From Ideonella margarita (GTDB lineage Bacteria; Pseudomonadota; Gammaproteobacteria; Burkholderiales; Burkholderiaceae_C): 64,000 nucleotides of DNA. This document shows, piece by piece, positions 8,054 through 16,953 of this stretch. A program made the translations under genes and the position numbers. The stretch covers positions 372,001 to 436,000 of the forward strand of contig NZ_JBBUTI010000004.1 in the NCBI RefSeq assembly GCF_038066635.1. The letters are read 5' to 3'. The notes beneath the pieces are model-generated. The model did no database searches, was not told the DNA's origin, and worked only from the letters and a program-made list of their open reading frames with translations. The number at the start of each line of letters is the position of its first letter. The first letter of the stretch is position 1.

Positions 8054-10660
8054 ATGATCGCCTTGCCCCTCGGGGACGCCACGTTCCTGTCTGCCCTTGA
8101 GGCGGAGACCCGGGCTGCGACCGACGTTCGATTGGCCATCTGCGCCAGCACTGGCGAGCTGCGATACGCCAGTGCCTCTGCACTGGCCGCACTGGGGGCC
8201 AGCGCGCCGTCCGAGGTGCCAGCCACCTTGCTGGTCGCGATGGCCCACATGCCCGAGGATGACCGGCACCTGCTGCTGGGCCATGTGGCTCGCGGGGCTT
8301 TCCACCGCGCCCGCGCGCCATCCAGCCTGGCTGCCGGCCAGCCCGCCCGCTCGTGGGTCAGCATCTGGATTCACACCATGCATGGCGGCATGCTGCTGCT
8401 GCGATGCACTGACGTTGCAGTGGATGAGCACGGCACCGCACTGCCTGAAGAGGCCCCCACCGGGCCGATGATGAGCGCGTTGCTGCATGTCCGGCGCGAC
8501 GACGGCATGGTCACGCTCCAGTTCGCCGATGCGGCGTTCGAGGCGGCCCTGGGCCTGACCCTGGAAGACCCGACCGGGCCATCGACATGGCTGCGGGCAG
8601 GCCTGAGCCCCTGGAGCGTGTTGCAGCTGCTGGCCCTGACCCACGCGGAAGTGCTGGGCGACCTGCAAGCCTCGCTGCCCGACAGGTCGGGCCATGAACA
8701 GACCTGGCGAGTGCAGTGCCGCCCGGGTGGGCTGACAGGCGCCAAGCCGGCCAACCACAGCCAGAGCCTGATCGTCTGGCAGGCCATGCGGGCGCCTGGT
8801 GATACCCGTGCAGACACCCGCGCAGACAGCCGCGCACGACGGCCGCGACCTGCGGCTGCCGCCAGCTTGAGTTTCGAGATGAACTCGGGGGGCCGGTTGA
8901 CGACCGTCAATGGCCCCTGGGACCCTGTGTTTGGCGTGTCGACCTCTGACATGGCGGGCGAACGCCTGAGCGCACTGTGCTCGCCATCGGCGCGCAGCAC
9001 TTGCGATGAACAACTGCTGCCCCTGCTGCAGGGGCGACTCTCGGCGTCGCGGCATGAGTGGCCGCTGCTGCTGGCCGATGGCTGCATCGCCTGGTTCGAG
9101 GTGCGCCTGCACCGCCACACCGTGTCGGTGGTGCAGGGCGCGATCGAGGCGGTGGTGATTCACGGCGAGCTGGTGAACATCACCCGCCGCTACGCCGACA
9201 CCCGCCTGCGCATGATCAAGGAAACCGCCCTGAACGACGCGCTGGTGAGTGTGGTCATCTGCGACGCCACCTTGCCCAAGATGCCGATCGTCTACGTGAA
9301 CGCCGGCTTCCAGGAAACCACGGGCTACACCGCGGAAGAGGCCATCGGGCGGTCGTGCGCCTTCCTGCAGAACGATGAAACCGACCAGCCGGGCCTGACG
9401 GCCCTGCGCCGCGCACTGCTGGCGCGCGAGGCCATCACCGTCGAGGTGAAGAACTTTCGCAAGTGCGGCGAGATGTTCTGGAACCGCCTGGACCTGGTGC
9501 CGATGACCGAGCCGCTCACCGGCACGGTCACGCATTACGTGGGTATGCAGCGTGACGTGACGGCCATGGTGGAGTCCCGCCAGGCCGAACGCGCCCGGGT
9601 GGCCGAGCTGGACCGGGTGTTCCGCCACTTGCCCATCGGCACGCTGGGTGTGCATGCCAACGGCCGGGTGCATGTGTTCAGCCCGGCGCTGGAGGCACTC
9701 ACAGGCTTGCGCGCCGCCGACAGCATGGGCCAGGCCCTGCCAGCGCTGTGGGCGCACATCCAGGCCCAGTGCGTGAAGCCTGAAGCGGCACCGGCCTTGC
9801 CTGAGCCGGGTGACCGCTGCCTGCTGGAGCTGCACCGGCCCGTGCGCCGCCTGGTCGAGGTGAACGCGGCTTCCGCCGAGCTGGCCAGTGGCGAGGCACT
9901 GCTGTTCTTCCGCGACGTGACCAGCGAGCTGGAACTCAGCCGCATGAAGACCCGCTTCTTGGCCAATGCCGCCCATGAAATGCGTGCGCCGATGGGCAGC
10001 ATCCGCGGCTTTGCCGAGTTGCTGCTGGTGCGCGACTACCCGCGTGAACAAGCCCGGGAGATGCTGGACACGGTGCACCGCCAGGCCATCCGCCTGAACA
10101 CCTTGCTGGGTGATCTGCTGGAGCTGAGCAAGCTGGAGGCACAAGGCCCGGCAGCCATGCCGCTGGGGCCGGTCAGCATCGGTGAGGTCGCCAACCGGGC
10201 GATGAAGCTGATGCGCCTGCCCGGCGACAAGCGCGTCCTGACCCAGACCAGCGACGACGAGCTGCTGCAGGTGCACGGCCACGGCGCGAGGCTGGAGCAG
10301 GTGCTGATCAACCTGCTGTCGAACGCGGTGAAGTATTCGCCCGCTGGCGGCGATGTGGCGCTGGTCATCGACAGCACGTCGGACGCCGTGCCGGCCGGCT
10401 GGTGCGCGGTGCGAGTGCGCGACAGTGGTCTGGGCATCAGCCCGGAGCACGTCAATCAACTCTTCACGCACTTCTTCCGGGCTGATCCGCAAGGCCCCAT
10501 CGTGGGCACCGGCCTGGGCCTGGTCATCGTGAAGGAGCTGGTGGAGCGCATGGGCGGGCGCATTGACGTGAGCAGCGAGCTGGGGGTGGGTTCCACCTTC
10601 ACGGTCTGGCTGCGGCGCGATGGGACCACCGCAGAGCCGCCGGCGCTGGCGGCGGCCTGA
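8054..10660 (+). CDS. Multi-PAS sensor histidine kinase with a LOV-like domain
   Basis: 868 residues from ATG 8054, with no membrane segment, so probably cytoplasmic. Several PAS-like modules fill the first 620 residues. The one at about 395-505 matches the LOV photoreceptor pattern: IVYVNAGFQETTGY, then GRSCAFLQ with a cysteine at position 435 where LOV domains form the flavin adduct, then N-F-R-K-x-G-x-x-FWN and YVGMQRDVT. A further PAS domain follows near 520-620. The HisKA domain has H641 in ANAAHEMRAP, and the HATPase domain has NLLSNAVKYSP and a GTGLGL box. Two substitutions in the cysteine motif (S for N, A for R) weaken the flavin call. The in-frame GTG at 8006 is an alternative start. 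It is followed 22 bp later by another kinase. Confidence 0.85.
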   Translation: MIALPLGDATFLSALEAETRAATDVRLAICASTGELRYASASALAALGASAPSEVPATLLVAMAHMPEDDRHLLLGHVARGAFHRARAPSSLAAGQPARSWVSIWIHTMHGGMLLLRCTDVAVDEHGTALPEEAPTGPMMSALLHVRRDDGMVTLQFADAAFEAALGLTLEDPTGPSTWLRAGLSPWSVLQLLALTHAEVLGDLQASLPDRSGHEQTWRVQCRPGGLTGAKPANHSQSLIVWQAMRAPGDTRADTRADSRARRPRPAAAASLSFEMNSGGRLTTVNGPWDPVFGVSTSDMAGERLSALCSPSARSTCDEQLLPLLQGRLSASRHEWPLLLADGCIAWFEVRLHRHTVSVVQGAIEAVVIHGELVNITRRYADTRLRMIKETALNDALVSVVICDATLPKMPIVYVNAGFQETTGYTAEEAIGRSCAFLQNDETDQPGLTALRRALLAREAITVEVKNFRKCGEMFWNRLDLVPMTEPLTGTVTHYVGMQRDVTAMVESRQAERARVAELDRVFRHLPIGTLGVHANGRVHVFSPALEALTGLRAADSMGQALPALWAHIQAQCVKPEAAPALPEPGDRCLLELHRPVRRLVEVNAASAELASGEALLFFRDVTSELELSRMKTRFLANAAHEMRAPMGSIRGFAELLLVRDYPREQAREMLDTVHRQAIRLNTLLGDLLELSKLEAQGPAAMPLGPVSIGEVANRAMKLMRLPGDKRVLTQTSDDELLQVHGHGARLEQVLINLLSNAVKYSPAGGDVALVIDSTSDAVPAGWCAVRVRDSGLGISPEHVNQLFTHFFRADPQGPIVGTGLGLVIVKELVERMGGRIDVSSELGVGSTFTVWLRRDGTTAEPPALAAA

Positions 10661-10682
10661 CCCGGACGCCGATGAGCAGACG

Positions 10683-13415
10683 ATGATCGAAGAGTTCGGC
10701 CCCTTCCGCATGGAGCTGCCTGACGAGGCGGCGCCTGATGGCGACAGCCAGGAGGCGCCGCCGTCGTGGCGTGAGCGCTTGAGGGCCGGCCTGGCACTGG
10801 CCGCGGTGGCGGCGCTGTGTGCCCTGGCGGTCTGGCTGTCTGCGGCGTTGCAGGCCGGGGCCTGGGGCGCGGTGCTGCACATGACGCCGACGCTGGGCCT
10901 GGCCGTGGCGTGCGTCATCACCTGGGGCCGGCCGGCATGGTTGGCCGTGTTTGTGGGCGTTCTGCTGGGCGAGGCTACCCTGGCGTTCTGGGCTGCGGCG
11001 GCCGTCGGGCCGGAGACGCCGGCCCCCGCCTGGGCCTGGCTGTGGGCGCTGGCCTGGCCACTGGGATCAGCGGCTGGTACCAGCTGGATCGCCGGGCTCA
11101 CGGCGCGGCTGCTGGCCCGCCGCGTGCGGCTGCCGTCGCGCTTTCTGGGCTTGGCTGAATGGCGGGCGCTGGCCGGTGTGGCAGCGCTGGGCAGTGCCGG
11201 TTTCACCACCCTGGGCTTGCCTGCGGCCGCCCTGGGTGAAGGGCTGCCCGTGTCGGCCTGGCCCGCCTGGTGGCTGTCGGGCTTGGGTGGTGCGTTCCTG
11301 ATGATGATGCTGGTGACGCCGCTGGTGTTGCTGGTGCTCTTGCCGCTGCCTTGGCGCCACGGCCGGCGCTGGCGCGTGCTCGGCACGGCGGTGGTCGGAC
11401 TGGCCTTGACCACGGTTGCGGTGGCCTGGGCCCTGCAGTGGGATACCGAGCGTGTGCAGACCCGCTTCCGCGCCCACGCCCTCGACATCAGCCAGGAGTT
11501 GCAGGACGGGCTCGCACGCGTGCAGCATCACCTGCAACTGCTGCAGGCCGTGTCTGAATCACCGGCGGACCAGGCCACGCGCGACCGTGTCTGGTCACTC
11601 ACGCGCATGCAGGTGCCGGCGCTGGTGCAGCTGCATTGGTCGTCTGGCGCCGAGTCAGCCGCCAGTGGCATGCCGCTGCCGCCAGTGCCTGCCGCCATCG
11701 CCGACAGCTTCAACGTGATGGCGCCTCGCGCCGAGATGCTGGCCACCGTGCCCATCGCCGGGCCGGAGGGCTACACCGTGCTGGTGAGCCCGGTCGGGCA
11801 GCACGGCGACCAGCGGCTGTGGGGCCGATTGAGCGTGACGGAGGCCATGCGCTCGGCCCATGAAAGCTGGCCCGACCCTGGCGGCCTGCTGGAGCCAGGC
11901 GCCGACGGCATCCTGGCGGGCGTGCGATTCCGCTTGTCTGACGTCACCCCCACCGAGCCTGCCCGTGTCTTGCATGACACCGTGCGCAAGCCGGTGAGCG
12001 CACCTTCCAGCTGGCTGCCCACCTTCCGCGCGCGGCCGGCCTTGCCCAACGGCTGGGGCCAGGCGGCCGAGCTGACCGAACGCTTCGACTTCCTGCTCGG
12101 TGACCGGCACTGGCAGCTGGAGGTCTTGTCCGAGCCCGGCTTCTGGCCCGGCAATGCCTCGATGCGCGAGGCGCTGGTGGCGGCGCTGGGCTTGCTGCTG
12201 ACCACCTTGTTGACGGCCGCGGTGGCGGTGAACACCGGCCAGCGCGAAGTGCTGGACGCCGAGCTTGACCACAAGACCCGCGAGCTCGACCAGAGCCTGA
12301 TGCTGCTGGAAGACACCGTGATGGGTTACCAGCAGCAGTCCGAGCAGCTCAAGCTGGTGCTGCGGGCGACACCCGCAGGCTTTCTGGCCTTTGGTGCCGA
12401 CGACAAGGTGGTGTTCGCCAACGAGGCACTGGCCAATCTGCTGATGTGCGAGCTGGAGGTGCTGCGGGCGCTGACCCGGCCGGCCTTTGCCGATCGCGTG
12501 GCCAGCCAGTCAGGCCCGGAATCAGCCAATGTGCTGCGCCACCTGATGGCGGACCCGGCCATCGCCTCGGTGGGCCCGGTGCGCGTGTCGATGGGCCTGC
12601 AGGACGAGCAGATCCGGGTGCTTGAAATCTCGCATTCCCAGGTGGTGGGCCAGGCCGTGCAGTGCGTGTTCCTGGTGGTCGATGTGACCCAGGCCGTACG
12701 CCTGGAGCAGAGCAAGAGCCAGTTCATCGCCAACGCCGCCCATGAGATCCGCACGCCGCTGACCTCCATCCTGGGCTATTCGCAGTTGCTGGCGCGCCGC
12801 GTGGACATGGACGTGAACGCGCGAGTGCAGATGCACCAGATGGTCATCGACAAGGCGCAGGAGCTGAATGCGCTGCTGCGCAACATGCTCGACCTGGCCG
12901 AGCTGGAAACCATGGGCCGCGTGCCCGGCGCGCAGCAGGTGCACGACCTGACCGCGTTGCTGCAGGCATCGACCGATCGGCTGAAGCCGCCCGCTGGCCG
13001 CGACGCCGTGGTGTTCGAGTTGCCTGAACCGCCGGTGCCGGTGATGTGCTGCACCTCGCAGGTCGGCTTGATGCTGCGCCACCTGGTGGCCAATGCCTGG
13101 GCGTTTTCAGAGCCCGGCACCCCGGTGCAGGTGAGCCTTCGCGTGGAGGCCACGCCTGGTGGCGCCAGCGAGGCGGTGCTGGAAGTGGCGGACCAGGGCA
13201 TCGGCATGTCGATGGCCGAATGTGCGCGCGCCTTCGAGCGCTTCTACCGGGCCGATGCCTCAGGCGCCAAGCCGGGGTTCGGCCTGGGTCTGTGCATCGT
13301 GCGCGAGGTGGTGGCACTGCACGGTGGCAGCGTGCTGCTCGACACCGCGCCCGACAGCGGCACCCGGGTTCGGGTGCGGCTGCCGGTGGTGGGCGGCGCC
13401 TCAGCTGACCTTTGA
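10683..13415 (+). CDS. Membrane sensor histidine kinase with MASE1-like and PAS domains
   Basis: 910 residues. Residues about 35-230 contain seven or eight hydrophobic helices resembling the MASE1 integral-membrane sensor. A region of about 250 residues follows that could be extracytoplasmic, closed by another membrane helix near residue 500 (ALVAALGLLLTTLLTAAVAV). A PAS domain sits near 555-660, HisKA has H687 in ANAAHEIRTPL, and the HATPase domain ends with GFGLGLCIVREVV. ATG 10683 was chosen because the longer frame from 10620 would overlap the preceding kinase by 41 bp. Its 3' end overlaps the mfd 3' end by 15 bp. Ligand and partner regulator are unknown; the nearby HTH-receiver protein is one candidate. 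Confidence 0.85.
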   Translation: MIEEFGPFRMELPDEAAPDGDSQEAPPSWRERLRAGLALAAVAALCALAVWLSAALQAGAWGAVLHMTPTLGLAVACVITWGRPAWLAVFVGVLLGEATLAFWAAAAVGPETPAPAWAWLWALAWPLGSAAGTSWIAGLTARLLARRVRLPSRFLGLAEWRALAGVAALGSAGFTTLGLPAAALGEGLPVSAWPAWWLSGLGGAFLMMMLVTPLVLLVLLPLPWRHGRRWRVLGTAVVGLALTTVAVAWALQWDTERVQTRFRAHALDISQELQDGLARVQHHLQLLQAVSESPADQATRDRVWSLTRMQVPALVQLHWSSGAESAASGMPLPPVPAAIADSFNVMAPRAEMLATVPIAGPEGYTVLVSPVGQHGDQRLWGRLSVTEAMRSAHESWPDPGGLLEPGADGILAGVRFRLSDVTPTEPARVLHDTVRKPVSAPSSWLPTFRARPALPNGWGQAAELTERFDFLLGDRHWQLEVLSEPGFWPGNASMREALVAALGLLLTTLLTAAVAVNTGQREVLDAELDHKTRELDQSLMLLEDTVMGYQQQSEQLKLVLRATPAGFLAFGADDKVVFANEALANLLMCELEVLRALTRPAFADRVASQSGPESANVLRHLMADPAIASVGPVRVSMGLQDEQIRVLEISHSQVVGQAVQCVFLVVDVTQAVRLEQSKSQFIANAAHEIRTPLTSILGYSQLLARRVDMDVNARVQMHQMVIDKAQELNALLRNMLDLAELETMGRVPGAQQVHDLTALLQASTDRLKPPAGRDAVVFELPEPPVPVMCCTSQVGLMLRHLVANAWAFSEPGTPVQVSLRVEATPGGASEAVLEVADQGIGMSMAECARAFERFYRADASGAKPGFGLGLCIVREVVALHGGSVLLDTAPDSGTRVRVRLPVVGGASADL

Positions 13416-16400
13416 CTTCACGCCCGGCTGCCCCAGCGAACGCAGCACGTCGCGCACATACTGCGCACGCTCACGCGGGTCGGCAATCTCGCGCTCGATG
13501 CGCAGCTTGTCGTTGCCCGCCAGCTTGATCACCCGGTTCTTCTGCACCAGCTCGATGATGCGCATGGCATCCACCGGCGGATTGGGCTTGAAGGTGATGC
13601 TCATGACCTTCGGATTGGCATCGATCTTCATCACGCCGTAGCCCTTGGCCTGGATGCGCAGGCGGTGCGTGTCGAAGAGCGTCTGGCCCTGCGCCGGCAG
13701 CTTGCCGAAGCGGTCGGTCACCTCTTCCAGCAAGGTGTCGAGGGTCTCGGGCCGGTCGGCACTGGCCAGGCGCTTGTACAGGTTCAGGCGCGTGTGCACG
13801 TCGCCGCAGTAGGCGTCGGGCAGCAGCGCCGGGCTGTGCAGGTTGATCTCGGTGGTGGCGCCGAACACGGCCGAGTTCGGGCTCAGCAGGTCGGGCTCCT
13901 CGCCGTTCTTCAGCGCCCGCACGGCTTCGCTCAGCATCTCGTTGTAGAGCTGGAAACCCACCTCCATCATGTTGCCGCTCTGGTGGTCGCCCAGCACCTC
14001 GCCGGCGCCGCGAATTTCCAGGTCGTGCATCGCCAGGTAGAAGCCGGAGCCCAGCTCTTCCATCTCCTGGATGGCCTCCAGCCGCTGCGCGGCCTGCTTG
14101 GTCAGGCCTTCCACATCGGGCACCAGCAGGTAGGCGTAGGCCTGGTGGTGGCTGCGGCCCACGCGGCCCCGCAGCTGGTGCAGCTGGGCCAGGCCGAACT
14201 TGTCGGCGCGGGCCATGATGATGGTGTTGGCGCTTGGCACGTCAATGCCGGTCTCGATGATGGTCGAGCACAGCAGCACGTTGAAGCGCTGGGCGGTGAA
14301 GTCGCGCATCACGCGTTCCAGCTCGCGCTCGGGCATCTGGCCGTGGGCCACGGCGATGCGCGCCTCCGGCACCAGCTCCTGCAGCGCCTGGCGGCGGTTC
14401 TCGATCGTCTCGACCTCGTTGTGCAGGAAATAGCACTGGCCGCCGCGCTTGAGCTCTCGCAGCACGGCTTCGCGGATGACGCTCTTGCCTTCATTGCGCA
14501 CGAAGGTCTTGATGGCCAGGCGTCGTTGCGGCGCGGTGGCGATCACGCTCAGGTCACGCAGGCCCTCCAGTGCCATGCCCAGCGTGCGCGGGATCGGCGT
14601 GGCGGTGAGTGTCAGCACATCCACCTCGGCGCGCATGGCCTTGATGGCTTCCTTGTGGCGCACGCCGAAACGGTGTTCCTCGTCGATCACCAGCAGGCCC
14701 AGGCGCTTGAACTGCACGTCCTTGCTCAGCAACTTGTGCGTGCCCACCACGATGTCGATGGTGCCGTTGGCGATGCCTTCCAGCGCGGCCTTGATTTCCT
14801 TGGCGGTGCGGAAGCGGCTGAGCTCGGCCACCTTCACCGGCCACTTGCCGAAGCGGTCGACGATGGTCTGGTAATGCTGCTCGGCCAGCAGCGTGGTGGG
14901 CGCCAGCAGGGCCACCTGCTTGCCGCCGATCACCGAGACAAACGCGGCGCGCAAGGCCACCTCGGTCTTGCCAAAACCCACGTCGCCGCACACCAGCCGG
15001 TCCATCGGCTTGGGGCTGACCATGTCCTGGATGACGGCGTGGATGGCCGCGCGCTGGTCGGCGGTTTCCTCGAAGCCGAAGCTGGCTGCAAAGGCTTCGT
15101 AGTCATGGGCCGAGTAGCGGTGTGCCATGCCTTCGCGGGCGGCGCGCAGCGCATACAGGTTGAGCAGCTCGGCGGCGGTGTCGCGCACCTGTTCGGCGGC
15201 CTTGCGGCGTGCCTTGTCCCACTGGCCGGAGCCCAGCTTGTGCAGTGGTGCCTCGTCGGCGCTCACGCCGGTGTAGCGGCTGATCAGGTGCAGCTGGCTC
15301 ACTGGCACATACAGCGTGGCCGCATCGGCGTACTGCAGGTGCAGGAACTCGCTCGGGCCGTCGCCCAGGTCGATGTGCAGCAGGCCCTGGTAGCGGCCGA
15401 TGCCGTGCGCGGCATGCACCACGGGGTCGCCTACCTTCAGCTCTGAAAGGTCCTTGATCAGCGCATCGACGTTGCTGATCTGCTCTTGCTTGCGGTTGCG
15501 CCGGCGGGTGCTGGGCGCGCTGGCGAACAGCTCGGTCTCGGTCAGGAACTGCAGGCTGATCTTCGCGTCCGGCTCATGCCAGAAGAAGCCGGCCGACAGT
15601 GGTGCCGCGGTGATCGCCACGCGCTCGGTACCCGTCTCGAACTCGGCCAGCGTGGCCACGCTCGGCACCTCGATCTTGTGGTCGCGCAGCATCTCCAGCA
15701 GGCTCTCGCGCCGGCCGTCGCTTTCCGCCACCAGCAGCACGCGGTGCGGCGTGGTGCGCAGGTGCTTTTCCAGCGCGGCCAGCGGCTCGGTGCTGCCGCG
15801 GTCGGCGGAGATGTCGGGCAGCGGGCGGGCCCAGTCCACGCTCTCGTTGCCGCGCAGCACCAGGGTGGCCAGGTTGCTGGCGCGGATGAAGAACTCGTCG
15901 GTCTTCAGGTAGATCTCGTCGGGCGGCAGGATGGGCCGGTCCGGGTCGTGCTGCAGGAAGCGGTGGCGCTCGCGGGTGTCGGCGGCGAAGCGCTGCAGGG
16001 TGGCGTCGATGTCGCCGTGCAGCACCAGCCCGGCACGCTCGCCGAGGTAATCGAAGATGGTGGCGGTCTGCTCGAAGAACAGCGGCAGGTAGTACTCGAT
16101 GCCGGCCGTGGCGATGCCGTTGCCCAGGTCCTTGTAGATGCGTGAGCGGGTCGGATCACCGTCGAGTTTGGCGCGCCAGTTCTGGCGGAACAGCGTGCGC
16201 GCCGCGTCGTCCATCGGAAACTCGCGGCCCGGCAGCAGTTGCACCGAAGGCACGGGGTACAGGCTGCGCTGGCTGTCGGGGTCGAAGGTGCGGATGGTGT
16301 CGATCTCGTCGTCGAACAGGTCGACGCGGTACGGCACCAGCGAGCCCATCGGGAAGAGGTCGATCAGGCCGCCGCGCACGGCATATTCACCCGGCGACAC

Positions 16401-16865
16401 CACCTGGCTGACGTGCGTGTAGCCGGCCAGGGTGAGCTGGCTTTTCAGCGCGGCTTCATCGAGCCGGCTCTTCTGCTTGAACTGGAACGTGGTGCCGGCC
16501 AGAAAGGACGGCGGCGCCAGCCGGGTGAGGGCGGTGGTGGCGGGCATCAGCACCACGTCGACCTCGCCCTGGTGGATGCGCCAGAGCGTGGCCAGCCGCT
16601 CGGAGATCAAGTCCTGGTGCGGGCTGAAGTTGTCGTAGGGCAGGGTTTCCCAATCGGGGAACACGGCCACGCGCAGGCCCGGGGCGAAGAAGGGCAGCTC
16701 ATCGGCCAGGCGGGTGGCGTCGCCGGGGTCGGCGGTGATGATGGCCAGCCACTGCCCCTGAGCCAGTCGGGCCTGGGCGTGGCGGGCAATCAGCAGTGCG
16801 TCGGCCGAGCCGATGGGGCGGGGCAGGGTAAAGCGTTTGCCGGGGGCGATGGCAGGCAGTTGCAT
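13401..16865 (-). CDS. mfd: Transcription-repair coupling factor Mfd
   Basis: 1154 residues, matching the usual length of about 1150. Mfd removes RNA polymerase stalled at DNA damage and recruits UvrA. The N-terminal UvrB-like module is at about 10-350. An RNA-polymerase-interacting domain follows near 480-550 (KVGDPVVHAAHGIGRYQGL). The RecG-like translocase has Walker A GDVGFGKTEVA, a DEEH box in VIDEEHRFGV, and helicase motifs TATPIPRTL and QLRGRVGRS, and a C-terminal TRCF domain closes the protein. The start is ATG 16865 (protein begins MQLPAIAPG). The frame stays open upstream to GTG 16961, but that would overlap the ispD start. It converges with the kinase gene on the other strand. Confidence 0.95.
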   Translation of the reverse strand: MQLPAIAPGKRFTLPRPIGSADALLIARHAQARLAQGQWLAIITADPGDATRLADELPFFAPGLRVAVFPDWETLPYDNFSPHQDLISERLATLWRIHQGEVDVVLMPATTALTRLAPPSFLAGTTFQFKQKSRLDEAALKSQLTLAGYTHVSQVVSPGEYAVRGGLIDLFPMGSLVPYRVDLFDDEIDTIRTFDPDSQRSLYPVPSVQLLPGREFPMDDAARTLFRQNWRAKLDGDPTRSRIYKDLGNGIATAGIEYYLPLFFEQTATIFDYLGERAGLVLHGDIDATLQRFAADTRERHRFLQHDPDRPILPPDEIYLKTDEFFIRASNLATLVLRGNESVDWARPLPDISADRGSTEPLAALEKHLRTTPHRVLLVAESDGRRESLLEMLRDHKIEVPSVATLAEFETGTERVAITAAPLSAGFFWHEPDAKISLQFLTETELFASAPSTRRRNRKQEQISNVDALIKDLSELKVGDPVVHAAHGIGRYQGLLHIDLGDGPSEFLHLQYADAATLYVPVSQLHLISRYTGVSADEAPLHKLGSGQWDKARRKAAEQVRDTAAELLNLYALRAAREGMAHRYSAHDYEAFAASFGFEETADQRAAIHAVIQDMVSPKPMDRLVCGDVGFGKTEVALRAAFVSVIGGKQVALLAPTTLLAEQHYQTIVDRFGKWPVKVAELSRFRTAKEIKAALEGIANGTIDIVVGTHKLLSKDVQFKRLGLLVIDEEHRFGVRHKEAIKAMRAEVDVLTLTATPIPRTLGMALEGLRDLSVIATAPQRRLAIKTFVRNEGKSVIREAVLRELKRGGQCYFLHNEVETIENRRQALQELVPEARIAVAHGQMPERELERVMRDFTAQRFNVLLCSTIIETGIDVPSANTIIMARADKFGLAQLHQLRGRVGRSHHQAYAYLLVPDVEGLTKQAAQRLEAIQEMEELGSGFYLAMHDLEIRGAGEVLGDHQSGNMMEVGFQLYNEMLSEAVRALKNGEEPDLLSPNSAVFGATTEINLHSPALLPDAYCGDVHTRLNLYKRLASADRPETLDTLLEEVTDRFGKLPAQGQTLFDTHRLRIQAKGYGVMKIDANPKVMSITFKPNPPVDAMRIIELVQKNRVIKLAGNDKLRIEREIADPRERAQYVRDVLRSLGQPGVKSKVS

Positions 16866-16953
16866 GAGCGTGGGCAGTGGAGTCAAAACGACAACACGCC
16901 CCGGAGCACTTGCTCGGGGGCGTTCAACAGCTGGCGATTTTAGAATCGGAGCA

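Noticed and set aside
8021..11488. Very long open frame of 1155 codons on the minus strand opposite the two sensor kinases
   Set aside because: It is a high-GC antisense shadow. It crosses two genuine genes on the plus strand, has no domain motif and is rich in Arg, His and Gln as expected for complementary frames.
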